Of a stretch of DNA of 64,000 nucleotides, positions 43,418 through 50,820 are shown one piece after another. Origin of the DNA: Lentibacillus sediminis (lineage in GTDB: Bacteria > Bacillota > Bacilli > Bacillales > Amphibacillaceae); assembly GCF_002763455.1 (NCBI RefSeq), contig NZ_NIXK01000002.1, positions 186,001 to 250,000 on the forward strand. Reading direction: 5' to 3'. Numbering within the stretch: position 1 is the stretch's first letter; every line of letters begins with the position of its first letter. The notes beneath the pieces are model-generated. The model saw nothing but the letters and a program-made list of their open reading frames with translations. It ran no database searches and was not told the origin of the DNA. The position numbers were made by a program, and so were the translations under genes.

Positions 43418-46261
43418 CTAATTGTTTCCTCCATCTCCATTGTTATTTCCGTTTCCTTCGTTATTTTCATCTCCGTTGTTATTTCCGTTTTCATCATTAT
43501 TCCCATCTCCGCTGCCATTTCCGGTACCGTTGTTATTCCCATCATCATTGTTATCTCCGTTATCTCCGTTATCTCCGTTTCCTCCGTTTCCTCCGTTTTC
43601 CTCACTATCATCTGTATTTTCTTCTGGAACGGAAACTTCTGTGCTTTGTGTATCCCCGCGGATTCCTTCGTTCGCTCCATTCTGACCGATTGGCGTAACA
43701 TTAATCGTGTAGCTCTGGCCAGGCTGTACACCGCCTATCTCTATACCGTTAGATGAGGCGGTTTGTGTCTGTCCATTTACTTCCACCTCGAAAGCAGCAG
43801 GAGGGCCGTTATATTGCCAGGATACATCGATTATCCCCTGTTCGGCGACATACGTTCCGGTTAAGCCGGAGACAGAGCCAATGTTTGCAGGCTCTTCTTC
43901 TCCGTTTTCACCTTCATTATTTTCATCCTGATTTTCCGCTTCTTCGTTCTCTTCTTCATCTTCGTTCGCTTCCGGCACAGTTACAGAGACGGTGCTTGCT
44001 TCACTTGTACTCGACTCATCTTCATTGCTCACCGCTACTACTTGAATTTCATACTCCGTACCTGGCGTCACATCGGAAATTTCCAGTGATGTTTCCTCCG
44101 TAGTGGACAGTCCTTGCATTGAACCGCCGTCTTCATTGGCACTTACTTCAAAGGAGACATCTTCGTCTGCTCCATAGCCCCATGATATTTCAATAGCATT
44201 GGATGACTCGTTATATTCGGCTGCAAGATCACTGACAGGATCCAGCTGATCATATCTTTCGGAAGTCTCGGTTGGCTCGGTGCCGCGTTTAAATAATTCT
44301 GTAATGATCTGCGATTCCGGTGTATATTCACTCGGCAACGCAGCTGGACGGGAGCCTTCTTCAACCTGCACCTCTACAACAGAGTCAGGACGTTCAAAGT
44401 CTGCTGTTTCGATGCCCTGGGAAATTTGCGACATCGTGTTTTGGAATAGCTGCCGGGCGACCGTTGTATCTTCCAGTGGCTCGCTTCCAGTAGGATATCC
44501 CGTCCAGACGGAAACCGTATAATTGGTCGTATATCCGCTGAACCACGCATCCCGTGCTCCGCCGCCTGGAAGGTTGGTTGTTCCTGTTTTCCCTGCAACA
44601 GGCAGTCCTGGTATATTCGCAGAAGTTCCGGTTCCCTCTGTCATCACGGATTTCAGCACGTCGGTAATCATGTACGCCGTTGCTTCTGACATCACCGCTT
44701 CCGGTTCAGGCTGCAGTTCTATTGTGCGTCCGTCACCGAATTCCACTTTTGTTACGGCATATGGATCGTTATAAATCCCTTCATTGGCAAATGGACGATA
44801 TGCCCCCGCTAACTGCAATGGGGTAACAGTTGTTTCTGTTCCACCGATTGCTTCTCCAATCTGGTTACTAATTGGAATACCCAGACTCTCGGAAAATTCC
44901 TGGGCATTGGCAGTTCCGACTTCTTCCAGGGTTTTCAGTGCGGGAACATTATAGGACATTGCCAATGCCTCCCGCATGGATACCCAGCCATGGAAAGAGT
45001 TATCGAAATTATTGACGGCATGACCGTCGCCAATTTGGTATGGCTCATTATCATTTATTTGATGATAGGTAGACCAGTCCAGATACTCCACGGCAGGCCC
45101 GTAAGCCACAATCGGTTTGATGGCAGACCCTGGCTGCCGGCCGCCGTCGGTTGCAAAATTATAGCCACCATTTTCCAGGCCGCCACGCGCTCCACCAATT
45201 GCCCGTATGGCACCATTAGTGGAATCAAGGACGACCATGCCTGCCTGCAGTTCTTCATTCGGATAGACTATTGGGTTGTCTTCACTGTTCGACAGGAGAT
45301 ATTCCACATGTTCCTGTGCATCCGTATCAAGCGTTGTATGGATCGTCAGCCCGTCTGTATAAATATCCGCACCGTCTACTTTTTCGCTCACTTCTGCTCT
45401 TACCTGCTGCAGGAACGCTTCATACGGTGTGGAATCCCGTTCTGATTCATTTAAAAGGGAAGGAATATCCACCTGTGCCGCTTCATCTGCCTGTTCCTGT
45501 GAAATTTTTCCGTGTTGAACCATCAAATACAGCACAGTCTCCATCCGGTCCTTCATCAATTCCGGATTCTCAAACGGATTATAGCCGGACGGACGCTGCG
45601 GCAGACCTGCCAGGATTGCCGCTTCCGGAAGGGTCAGCTCATCCAGGGTCTTGCCGAAATAAGTTTCTGCAGCTTGGACAACCCCGTAAGCACCGGCACC
45701 GTAATAGATCTTGTTCAAATAAAATTCCATGATTTCTTGTTTTGAGTAATTGCGTTCCAGTTTTAGTGCCATCCACATTTCCTGCACTTTTAAGCTGATT
45801 TTTTTATCCGGAGGCAAAAAGGACTTTTCCACTACCTGCTGGGTAATAGTACTCGCGCCTTCTGAGCCAAACCCTTCGGTAATATTGGCAATAATGGCAC
45901 CGCCGATTCTTTTGATATCAATCCCCGGGTGGCTGAAAAAACGGGCATCCTCTGTGGCAATTACTGCATCAATCAGCACTTGGGGAAGGTCGTCAAATTC
46001 AACTCTGGTGCGCTGCTCTTCCCCCAGTGTGGCAAATACTTCTCCATCCTTATCCAGTACCTTTGAAGATAACGGGCTGGAAAGCTTAGATGCCTCCATT
46101 TCCGGTGCTGTTGCTATCCAATATGTTGCAAGCGCCCCGCCAACTACACCTAAAATTAAGAAAATCATTAATCCAGTCATGATGATTTTTTTCCATATTG
46201 GTTTTTTTCCGGATTTCTTTTGTTTTCTCCTTGCTGTACGAGACTGGCTGTTTTCTGCCAT
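43418..46261 (-). CDS. ponA: Class A penicillin-binding protein 1 with FN3 domains and Gly/Asn/Asp tail
   Basis: 947 residues. A basic N-terminal cytoplasmic segment and one membrane helix (about residues 27-50) are followed by a GT51 transglycosylase domain (EDARFFSHPGID, STITQQV) and a transpeptidase domain with SxxK (GSAIKP), SYN and KTG (GKTGTT). After the transpeptidase come fibronectin type III-like segments (about residues 690-775 and 815-890), separated by an acidic Glu/Asn stretch. The last 60 residues are almost only Gly, Asn, Asp and Glu. PBP1 polymerises and cross-links peptidoglycan in the lateral wall and septum. It is the second gene of recU-ponA, as in B. subtilis. Confidence 0.96.
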   Translation of the reverse strand: MAENSQSRTARRKQKKSGKKPIWKKIIMTGLMIFLILGVVGGALATYWIATAPEMEASKLSSPLSSKVLDKDGEVFATLGEEQRTRVEFDDLPQVLIDAVIATEDARFFSHPGIDIKRIGGAIIANITEGFGSEGASTITQQVVEKSFLPPDKKISLKVQEMWMALKLERNYSKQEIMEFYLNKIYYGAGAYGVVQAAETYFGKTLDELTLPEAAILAGLPQRPSGYNPFENPELMKDRMETVLYLMVQHGKISQEQADEAAQVDIPSLLNESERDSTPYEAFLQQVRAEVSEKVDGADIYTDGLTIHTTLDTDAQEHVEYLLSNSEDNPIVYPNEELQAGMVVLDSTNGAIRAIGGARGGLENGGYNFATDGGRQPGSAIKPIVAYGPAVEYLDWSTYHQINDNEPYQIGDGHAVNNFDNSFHGWVSMREALAMSYNVPALKTLEEVGTANAQEFSESLGIPISNQIGEAIGGTETTVTPLQLAGAYRPFANEGIYNDPYAVTKVEFGDGRTIELQPEPEAVMSEATAYMITDVLKSVMTEGTGTSANIPGLPVAGKTGTTNLPGGGARDAWFSGYTTNYTVSVWTGYPTGSEPLEDTTVARQLFQNTMSQISQGIETADFERPDSVVEVQVEEGSRPAALPSEYTPESQIITELFKRGTEPTETSERYDQLDPVSDLAAEYNESSNAIEISWGYGADEDVSFEVSANEDGGSMQGLSTTEETSLEISDVTPGTEYEIQVVAVSNEDESSTSEASTVSVTVPEANEDEEENEEAENQDENNEGENGEEEPANIGSVSGLTGTYVAEQGIIDVSWQYNGPPAAFEVEVNGQTQTASSNGIEIGGVQPGQSYTINVTPIGQNGANEGIRGDTQSTEVSVPEENTDDSEENGGNGGNGDNGDNGDNNDDGNNNGTGNGSGDGNNDENGNNNGDENNEGNGNNNGDGGNN
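43421..43604 (-). repeat. Minisatellite-like coding repeat at the ponA 3' end
   Basis: Imperfect tandem units based on GTTATTTCC/GTTATCTCC/GTTTCCTCC (as read on the plus strand), encoding short runs such as NGDNGDN and NGGNGG. Three near-identical ATCTCCGTT units lie around 43551-43580. All units are multiples of three, so number changes would not shift frame. Confidence 0.7.
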
Positions 46262-46279
46262 AACTCTATGTCCTCCGAT

Positions 46280-46867
46280 CTATGAATAAAGCTTGTCAAT
46301 AATTGATAAATAATCTACTCTGGCCTGATAACCAAAGGGGATAAGCGATCCTTCATTTTTAACTGTCTGATAGGAAACCGACTTTTTTCCGCCTCTTAAT
46401 TTGTCGTGCCAATAAGGAAAAAGTTTCTCCGCCTGGAAAAAATAAGTCTCCTGATGGACGGCAAATCGGATAATTAAAAAACAAATTCCGCCATGACGGA
46501 CAATTGCCTCCATATGTTTTACCTGATGTTCATGAATATTGGCCAGGGGAAAAGAAGTTTTATTTCTTGTTTCCTTAGCCTCAAAGTCAATATAGCGGCT
46601 CCTGTAAAGGCCATTGTAATCTGTCGTGGAGGCCTGTTTGAAGTAAGCTTCGTTAATCACGGCAGCACTGCGTTTTGGATAATTAACATTGACAATCTGA
46701 ACCGGAACCGGCTTTTTGTGGATGACTGCTTTATCCGTGTCCAAATAATATTGGTTGGTAGCATTTATGTCATCTTCCAATGTCATACCCCGATTGCCAA
46801 ACCCGTTCCGTGTGGCTGGCTGTGAACTGGTGCCTTTCCGGGGTCTCTTTCCGTTCGGATAATTCAT
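46280..46867 (-). CDS. recU: Holliday junction resolvase RecU
   Basis: 195 residues from the minus-strand ATG at 46867 (MNYPNGKR, the family start); an ATG two codons earlier sits too close to GGGGGAAG. RecU cleaves Holliday junctions in recombination and chromosome segregation. The PD-(D/E)XK nuclease core is visible: [16 protein letters not shown], and K in [11 protein letters not shown]. Eighteen bases upstream of ponA; the pair is conserved in Firmicutes. Confidence 0.96.
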   Translation of the reverse strand: MNYPNGKRPRKGTSSQPATRNGFGNRGMTLEDDINATNQYYLDTDKAVIHKKPVPVQIVNVNYPKRSAAVINEAYFKQASTTDYNGLYRSRYIDFEAKETRNKTSFPLANIHEHQVKHMEAIVRHGGICFLIIRFAVHQETYFFQAEKLFPYWHDKLRGGKKSVSYQTVKNEGSLIPFGYQARVDYLSIIDKLYS

Positions 46868-46895
46868 CCGCATCTTCCCCCTTAATCATGACAGT

Positions 46896-46925
46896 ATCAT
46901 ACCAGAAAAACGCCTGACTAATAAA
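46896..46925 (-). promoter_or_regulatory. Putative promoter of recU-ponA
   Basis: On the minus strand TTTATT, 18 bases, TATGAT with an upstream TGG (extended -10), about 25 bases before the recU ribosome site. The remaining 46930-47200 stretch shows no gene. Confidence 0.4.
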
Positions 46926-47206
46926 GGGAAGTCCTTATTCCTGGCAATTTCTGACTCATGTAATCCTTCATGCCATACGTATATTATATAACAGACGATA
47001 CCCTGGAAGAAAAGCAATTACCCCTGTTTTTCCCAGTACGTCAGGAAGAAACAGAGGCATATTGGAAATGTTTCCTGATTCGCTTAAAGGTTATTTGAAC
47101 AATTTCTGAACTTTTGCTGGCAGCTTGAGGAGTTTACTTTATCAGTATAAATTACGGAGAGAGCGGCGGTAATAGGGGCGTCGGAAAGAAAATTTGAGTG
47201 TGCAAT

Positions 47207-47239
47207 AAAAAGGACCTGCAGTGACTGCAAATCCTTTTT
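47207..47239 (-). terminator. Terminator of sspM
   Basis: AAAAAGGA-TGCAG / CTGCA-TCCTTTTT with a two-base internal loop; T-runs on both sides, used for the minus-strand sspM just upstream. Confidence 0.75.
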
Positions 47240-47254
47240 CATAAAGAAGTCTTT

Positions 47255-47359
47255 TTAAGTGGAAGGTCTGTTTGGTCCGGCCAGCTTTTTGTCACCGGTT
47301 TTCAGCGATTGTTTTGTCCCGTTTTCGGCTGTTTTCTGCTTATTGTTTTTCTTAGCCAT
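47255..47359 (-). CDS. sspM: Small acid-soluble spore protein SspM
   Basis: 34 residues on the minus strand, ATG at 47359 with GGAGGG seven bases upstream, stop TAA at 47255. The product starts MAKKNNKQKTAENG, is very basic in the first half and ends DKKLAGPNRPST. B. subtilis SspM is also 34 residues and ends in nearly the same DKKLGGPNRPST. SspM is a minor small acid-soluble protein made in the forespore, found in the spore core. In B. subtilis it also lies in the recU/ypp neighbourhood. Expected forespore-specific (sigma-G) expression, from family knowledge. A dedicated terminator follows. Confidence 0.85.
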   Translation of the reverse strand: MAKKNNKQKTAENGTKQSLKTGDKKLAGPNRPST

Positions 47360-47518
47360 TATGCAACCCTCCTTTTAACTGTAGTTTGTCTTATTTTCAT
47401 GAAAAGATGAGGAATAGCACTTGTTTTATCCCTTTTCTTCTAGTTTTGTCGAACAGGCAGGAGAGTGAAAATTCGCGGCGAATAACTATATCTAAACCAT
47501 ATAACAGGAGGGATAAGC

Positions 47519-47731
47519 ATGCCCCTTGCAGCCCAATCTTACAGTTACGCAAAAAACGGAGTCACCCACCAGGAGTTCGAAAATGCAATTAAACAAATGA
47601 CGGTTCAGGTCCAGCAAATGGAACAGCAGCTTTCCCGGCAAACAAGTAAGCAAATCTGGGAAGACTTTCAAAGCCAGCTGCAGCAGATTAATTCCATTCA
47701 GCGGTCTGTCAAAAGAATGCCATATCTTTAG
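47519..47731 (+). CDS. Small helical protein of unknown function (yppC/yppD position)
   Basis: 70 residues, ATG at 47519 with AGGAGGGAT upstream, so likely translated. The middle (QMTVQVQQMEQQLSRQTSKQI and on) is Gln-rich and looks like one long amphipathic or coiled-coil helix. No signal peptide or membrane segment. I do not recognise the family; the position corresponds to the small yppC-yppG genes of B. subtilis between recU and gpsB. Followed by an extended -10 element (TGGTATAAT at about 47738-47746) for the next gene. Confidence 0.7.
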   Translation: MPLAAQSYSYAKNGVTHQEFENAIKQMTVQVQQMEQQLSRQTSKQIWEDFQSQLQQINSIQRSVKRMPYL

Positions 47732-47779
47732 AAAAAATGGTATAATAGGGAGAAGCATTTTACAAAGGCAGGTCGACCC

Positions 47780-48127
47780 ATGGATTTAACAGAACAAACG
47801 AAACAGCTGAAACAGCATATCGACTGGCTAAAAGACAGATATGAGACCACACCGGCACCAGAAAACAGAAAAGACAAACAGCTTTTCATGCGGGTCAAAG
47901 AAGAAACAACACCCATTTATGACCTTCTGGAAAACTGGGAAACAGAAGCACTCAAAGCAGTGAAAGCAAGAAATGTAAATGTGCATCCGCAGCAGATTGC
48001 CTCCACAAAGGAAAACGCGGAACTTTTTATGATGCACAGTTATTATATTGATGTCAGACGCAAACGATATATGGAGCTGCATCGTTCGATCCACTATATA
48101 TTTGATCAGCTGCTGCGGGAATTATAA
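47780..48127 (+). CDS. yppE: DUF1798 protein YppE
   Basis: 115 residues, all-helical by pattern, matching YppE (DUF1798): the C-terminal half HPQQIASTKEN followed by SYYIDVRRKRYMELHRSI aligns with the family's conserved HKEQI...SYVHHIHKKRF region. Function unknown. Its place two genes upstream of gpsB fits B. subtilis. Ribosome site AAAGGCAGG, ATG 47780. Confidence 0.8.
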   Translation: MDLTEQTKQLKQHIDWLKDRYETTPAPENRKDKQLFMRVKEETTPIYDLLENWETEALKAVKARNVNVHPQQIASTKENAELFMMHSYYIDVRRKRYMELHRSIHYIFDQLLREL

Positions 48128-48179
48128 TCAGCCATTTACTTATGTGTCCGGCTAATTTTTTAAGAGGGGGATTCGAATT

Positions 48180-48581
48180 ATGAACAAGACCGAATTACTG
48201 CAGGAAGCAATCCAAATCAGGGAAAGAGCCTATGTTCCTTATTCCAATTTCCCTGTTGGTGCAGCCTTGCTTACAAAATCCGGAAAACTATATACAGGCG
48301 TCAATATAGAAAATGCTGCTTATCCGGTAACATGTTGTGCAGAGCGTGTGGCTATTTTCAAAGCAATATCCCAGGGGGAAACAGATTTTTCCGAGATGGC
48401 AGTGGCGGCTGACACGAAAAGAGTTGCATCGCCTTGCGGGGCATGCAGGCAAGTGATGAGCGAATTTTTTGCCCAGGATATGAAAATTCATCTGACCAAT
48501 CTGAACGGAGATTCCAAAACGGTTACCATGGAAGAATTGCTGCCATTTTCTTTCACCCAGCACGATTTGTTTGAAAAATAA
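48180..48581 (+). CDS. cdd: Cytidine deaminase
   Basis: 133 residues, the tetrameric Cdd form. It deaminates cytidine and deoxycytidine for pyrimidine salvage. Zinc and catalytic residues are seen in the CCAER motif (Cys near residue 53, catalytic Glu near 55) and PCGACRQ (about residues 85-91). AGAGGGGGA lies upstream of the ATG. In B. subtilis cdd lies near era, so its place between yppE and gpsB is a local rearrangement. A terminator follows and overlaps the gpsB promoter. Confidence 0.95.
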   Translation: MNKTELLQEAIQIRERAYVPYSNFPVGAALLTKSGKLYTGVNIENAAYPVTCCAERVAIFKAISQGETDFSEMAVAADTKRVASPCGACRQVMSEFFAQDMKIHLTNLNGDSKTVTMEELLPFSFTQHDLFEK

Positions 48582-48612
48582 CGCATTCCCTTTATAATAA
48601 GGAATAACAGCG

Positions 48613-48646
48613 AAACAGGAAGCTGATTTTTCAGTTTCCTGTTTTA
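48613..48646 (+). terminator. Terminator after cdd
   Basis: AAACAGGAAGCTGA / TCAGTTTCCTGTTT stem (14 pairs with one wobble), TTTT loop, then T-rich sequence. Confidence 0.85.
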
Positions 48647-48655
48647 TGCTATAAT
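48627..48655 (+). promoter_or_regulatory. Putative gpsB promoter overlapping the cdd terminator
   Basis: TATAAT with upstream TGC (extended -10) at 48650-48655; a weak -35 (TTTTTC) 17 bases upstream lies in the loop and 3' arm of the cdd terminator. Confidence 0.55.
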
Positions 48656-48754
48656 AAATTATATCAGCAAGTCATAAACAGACAAGACAACAATAAACAT
48701 TTATTATTGATGCACTGTGAAATGAATGGTTTAAAAAAAACGAGGTGAATGAAT

Positions 48755-49078
48755 ATGGCAGCAAATATGCAACTAAGTGGAAAAGATATTCTGGAAAAGG
48801 AATTTAAGACCACCATGCGCGGGTATCATCAGGAAGAGGTCGATGAGTTCCTGGACACAATTATTCAGGACTATGATGCCTTTAAACAGGAAATTGAACG
48901 CTTGCAGCAGGAGAATGAAAAGCTGAAGCGGAATCACACGGGGGAGCAAACCAGATCACGCTCTGCCCAACAGCAAACAACACAGGTTAATTATGATGTG
49001 TTAAAAAGGCTTTCAAACCTGGAGAAGGCTGTGTTTGGCAAAAAATACACCGAGGAAGAGAATTCAACAGAATCGTAG
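48755..49078 (+). CDS. gpsB: Cell division protein GpsB
   Basis: 107 residues from ATG 48755, six bases after GAGGTGA; an ATG at 48749 directly abuts that site. DivIVA-like N-terminal coiled coil with the membrane/PBP-binding surface (LEKEFKTTMRGYHQEEVDEFLD), a linker rich in Gln/Ser/Thr, and the short C-terminal trimerisation helix (NYDVLKRLSNLEKAVFG). GpsB shuttles PBP1 (PonA) between septum and side wall; ponA lies 2.5 kb upstream. It sits directly before rnpB as in B. subtilis. Confidence 0.95.
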   Translation: MAANMQLSGKDILEKEFKTTMRGYHQEEVDEFLDTIIQDYDAFKQEIERLQQENEKLKRNHTGEQTRSRSAQQQTTQVNYDVLKRLSNLEKAVFGKKYTEEENSTES

Positions 49079-49113
49079 CGCAGGCGGGTTGGTTGTATGG
49101 CCTTTTCAAGCTG

Positions 49114-49142
49114 TTGATTAATCCTCCTGCTTATGGTACAAT
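49114..49142 (+). promoter_or_regulatory. Sigma-A promoter of rnpB
   Basis: TTGATT, 17-base spacer, TACAAT. It predicts a transcript start around 49149, a few bases before the RNase P RNA body. Confidence 0.7.
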
Positions 49143-49159
49143 ATCATTCTGAGCAAAAA

Positions 49160-49560
49160 ATAGATACTCAGGTAATCGCTGTATTTTCATACAGAGGAAA
49201 GTCCATGCTCACACAAACTGAGATGTTTGTAGTGTTCGTGCTTGACGAAATCATAAGTCAAGGTAACCAACTAGGTTAACGGCAGGAGAGATTCCTACGT
49301 TCTTTTAAAAGGATAGGGAATTATCCTTGAAAGTGCCACAGTGACGGAGCTGAAAGGGAAACCTTTCGGGTGGAACGAGGTAAACCCCGCGAGTGAGCAA
49401 CCCAAAACATGGTAGGGGCACTCTTTTAGTAGGGAATTCAACCGAATAAGAGACAGGCATGCATGCTTGCAGATAGATGATTACCCCCGGAGTACGAGGC
49501 TGACCCCCGTTTGGAGTACAATGGGACAGAACATGGCTTATCGAGTATTTATTGGTCCAG
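49160..49560 (+). ncRNA. rnpB: RNase P RNA, class B (Bacillus type)
   Basis: About 400 bases, the B. subtilis length. The universally conserved blocks are readable: GAGGAAAGTCC (P4 5' part) near 49194, CATAAG and GGCAGGAGA, GTGCCACAGTGACGGAG near 49334, the GTGGAACG/GTAAACCCC core, AACCCAAA, GGTAGGGG, GAATTCAAC, and AGATAGATGATTACC (P4 3' part) near 49475. The ends pair as GATACTC (49163) with GAGTAT (49553). It processes tRNA 5' ends with the RnpA protein. The edges are approximate within a few bases. Confidence 0.95.
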
Positions 49561-49570
49561 GCTAAAAACA

Positions 49571-49608
49571 AACCCTTTCAGCAGCAATCGCCGCTGGAAG
49601 GGTTTTTT
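49571..49608 (+). terminator. Terminator of rnpB
   Basis: AACCCTTTCAGC / GCTGGAAGGGTT stem (one wobble), ten-base loop, T-run of six. Confidence 0.9.
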
Positions 49609-49682
49609 GTATGCCATTCTTCGTTTTCTCTCAAAGGATATGATAAACTAAAAACAAATAATCGAATGAAGGGAATATTGCT

Positions 49683-50819
49683 ATGCAGAATGTAACATTG
49701 ATCGCAACCGCTGCCATGGGGCTGGAGTCGGTGGTCGCCAGGGAAGTAAAGCAGTTGGGCTATGAAGCGAAGACGGAAAATGGCAAAGTATTGTTCACAG
49801 CACCGCTATCCGCTATTCCTCGCTGCAACTTATGGCTTCGTACAGCAGACCGTGTCAAATTGCTGGTTGGCAACTTTGAAGCACGAACCTTTGATGAACT
49901 GTTTGAAAAAACAAAGGCGCTGCCCTGGGAAGACTTCATTGAGGAAGATGGCAAATTCCCTGTCACCGGAAAATCGGTAAAATCCCAGCTCCACAGTGTG
50001 CCGGACTGCCAGGCAATCGTGAAAAAATCTATAGCTGAACGACTGAAGCTTAAATACGGCATGGCATCCAACATGCCGGAAACAGGAGCGATGTATAAAA
50101 TTGAAGTTGCCCTTCTGAAGGATATGGCAACACTTACGATTGACACCACAGGAGCAGGATTGCATAAAAGAGGATACCGAGTCGGTCAAGGGGAAGCTCC
50201 TTTAAAAGAAACACTGGCAGCAGCCCTTGTACTGCTGACCAATTGGAAGCCAGAGTATCCGCTCATCGATCCATTTTGCGGTTCAGGAACTATTCCGATA
50301 GAGGCAGCTCTTATCGGTCAGAATATTGCTCCAGGCTTTAATCGTGGCTTTGTCTCGGAAGAATGGCCGCTCGTTAAAAGTAGCTATTGGGATGAAGCAT
50401 TTCAAGAAATTGAAGACAAAGCCAATTATGAGCAAAAATTACAAATTACGGGTTCAGATATTGACCATAAAGCAGTCCAGACAGCCGAAGCAAATGCAGT
50501 GGAGGCAGGTCTTTCGGATTTGATCAGCTGGAAGCAGATGCAAGTCAGTGATCTGTTTATCCGAAGGGAGAACGGGTATATTATAGGCAATCCGCCATAT
50601 GGGGAGCGACTTGGCGACAAAGAGACCGCAGCTCAGATCAGCCGCCAGCTTGGCAGCATAATGAAAAATCACCCAAGCTGGAGTGTATATGTATTGACTG
50701 CATTTGAAGAATTCGAAAAGCATTACGGCCAAAAGGCCACAAAAAAAAGGAAATTGTTTAATGGTTTTATCCGTACCGATTTTCATCAATACTTCGGACG
50801 AAAAAACAAGGGGGAGTAA
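49683..50819 (+). CDS. ypsC: THUMP-domain 23S rRNA guanine methyltransferase (RlmL-type, YpsC)
   Basis: 378 residues. An N-terminal THUMP RNA-binding domain (residues 1-155) precedes a class I SAM methyltransferase domain with DPFCGSGTIPIEAA (about residue 197) and the base-binding GNPPYGERL (about residue 300). This is the short RlmL/YpsC form making N2-methylguanosine in 23S rRNA, lacking the second RlmK half of the enteric protein. Located after rnpB as in B. subtilis. Its stop is one base before the next gene's ATG. Confidence 0.9.
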   Translation: MQNVTLIATAAMGLESVVAREVKQLGYEAKTENGKVLFTAPLSAIPRCNLWLRTADRVKLLVGNFEARTFDELFEKTKALPWEDFIEEDGKFPVTGKSVKSQLHSVPDCQAIVKKSIAERLKLKYGMASNMPETGAMYKIEVALLKDMATLTIDTTGAGLHKRGYRVGQGEAPLKETLAAALVLLTNWKPEYPLIDPFCGSGTIPIEAALIGQNIAPGFNRGFVSEEWPLVKSSYWDEAFQEIEDKANYEQKLQITGSDIDHKAVQTAEANAVEAGLSDLISWKQMQVSDLFIRRENGYIIGNPPYGERLGDKETAAQISRQLGSIMKNHPSWSVYVLTAFEEFEKHYGQKATKKRKLFNGFIRTDFHQYFGRKNKGE

Positions 50820-50820
50820 C

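Noticed and set aside
43422-43685. Plus-strand frame rich in Pro, Leu, Ser and Phe
   Set aside because: Antisense shadow of the low-complexity ponA tail; no ribosome site.
50704-50820. N-terminal extension of the M32 carboxypeptidase by 39 residues
   Set aside because: It lies within the end of ypsC in another frame; the ATG at 50821 has the ribosome site and the family start.
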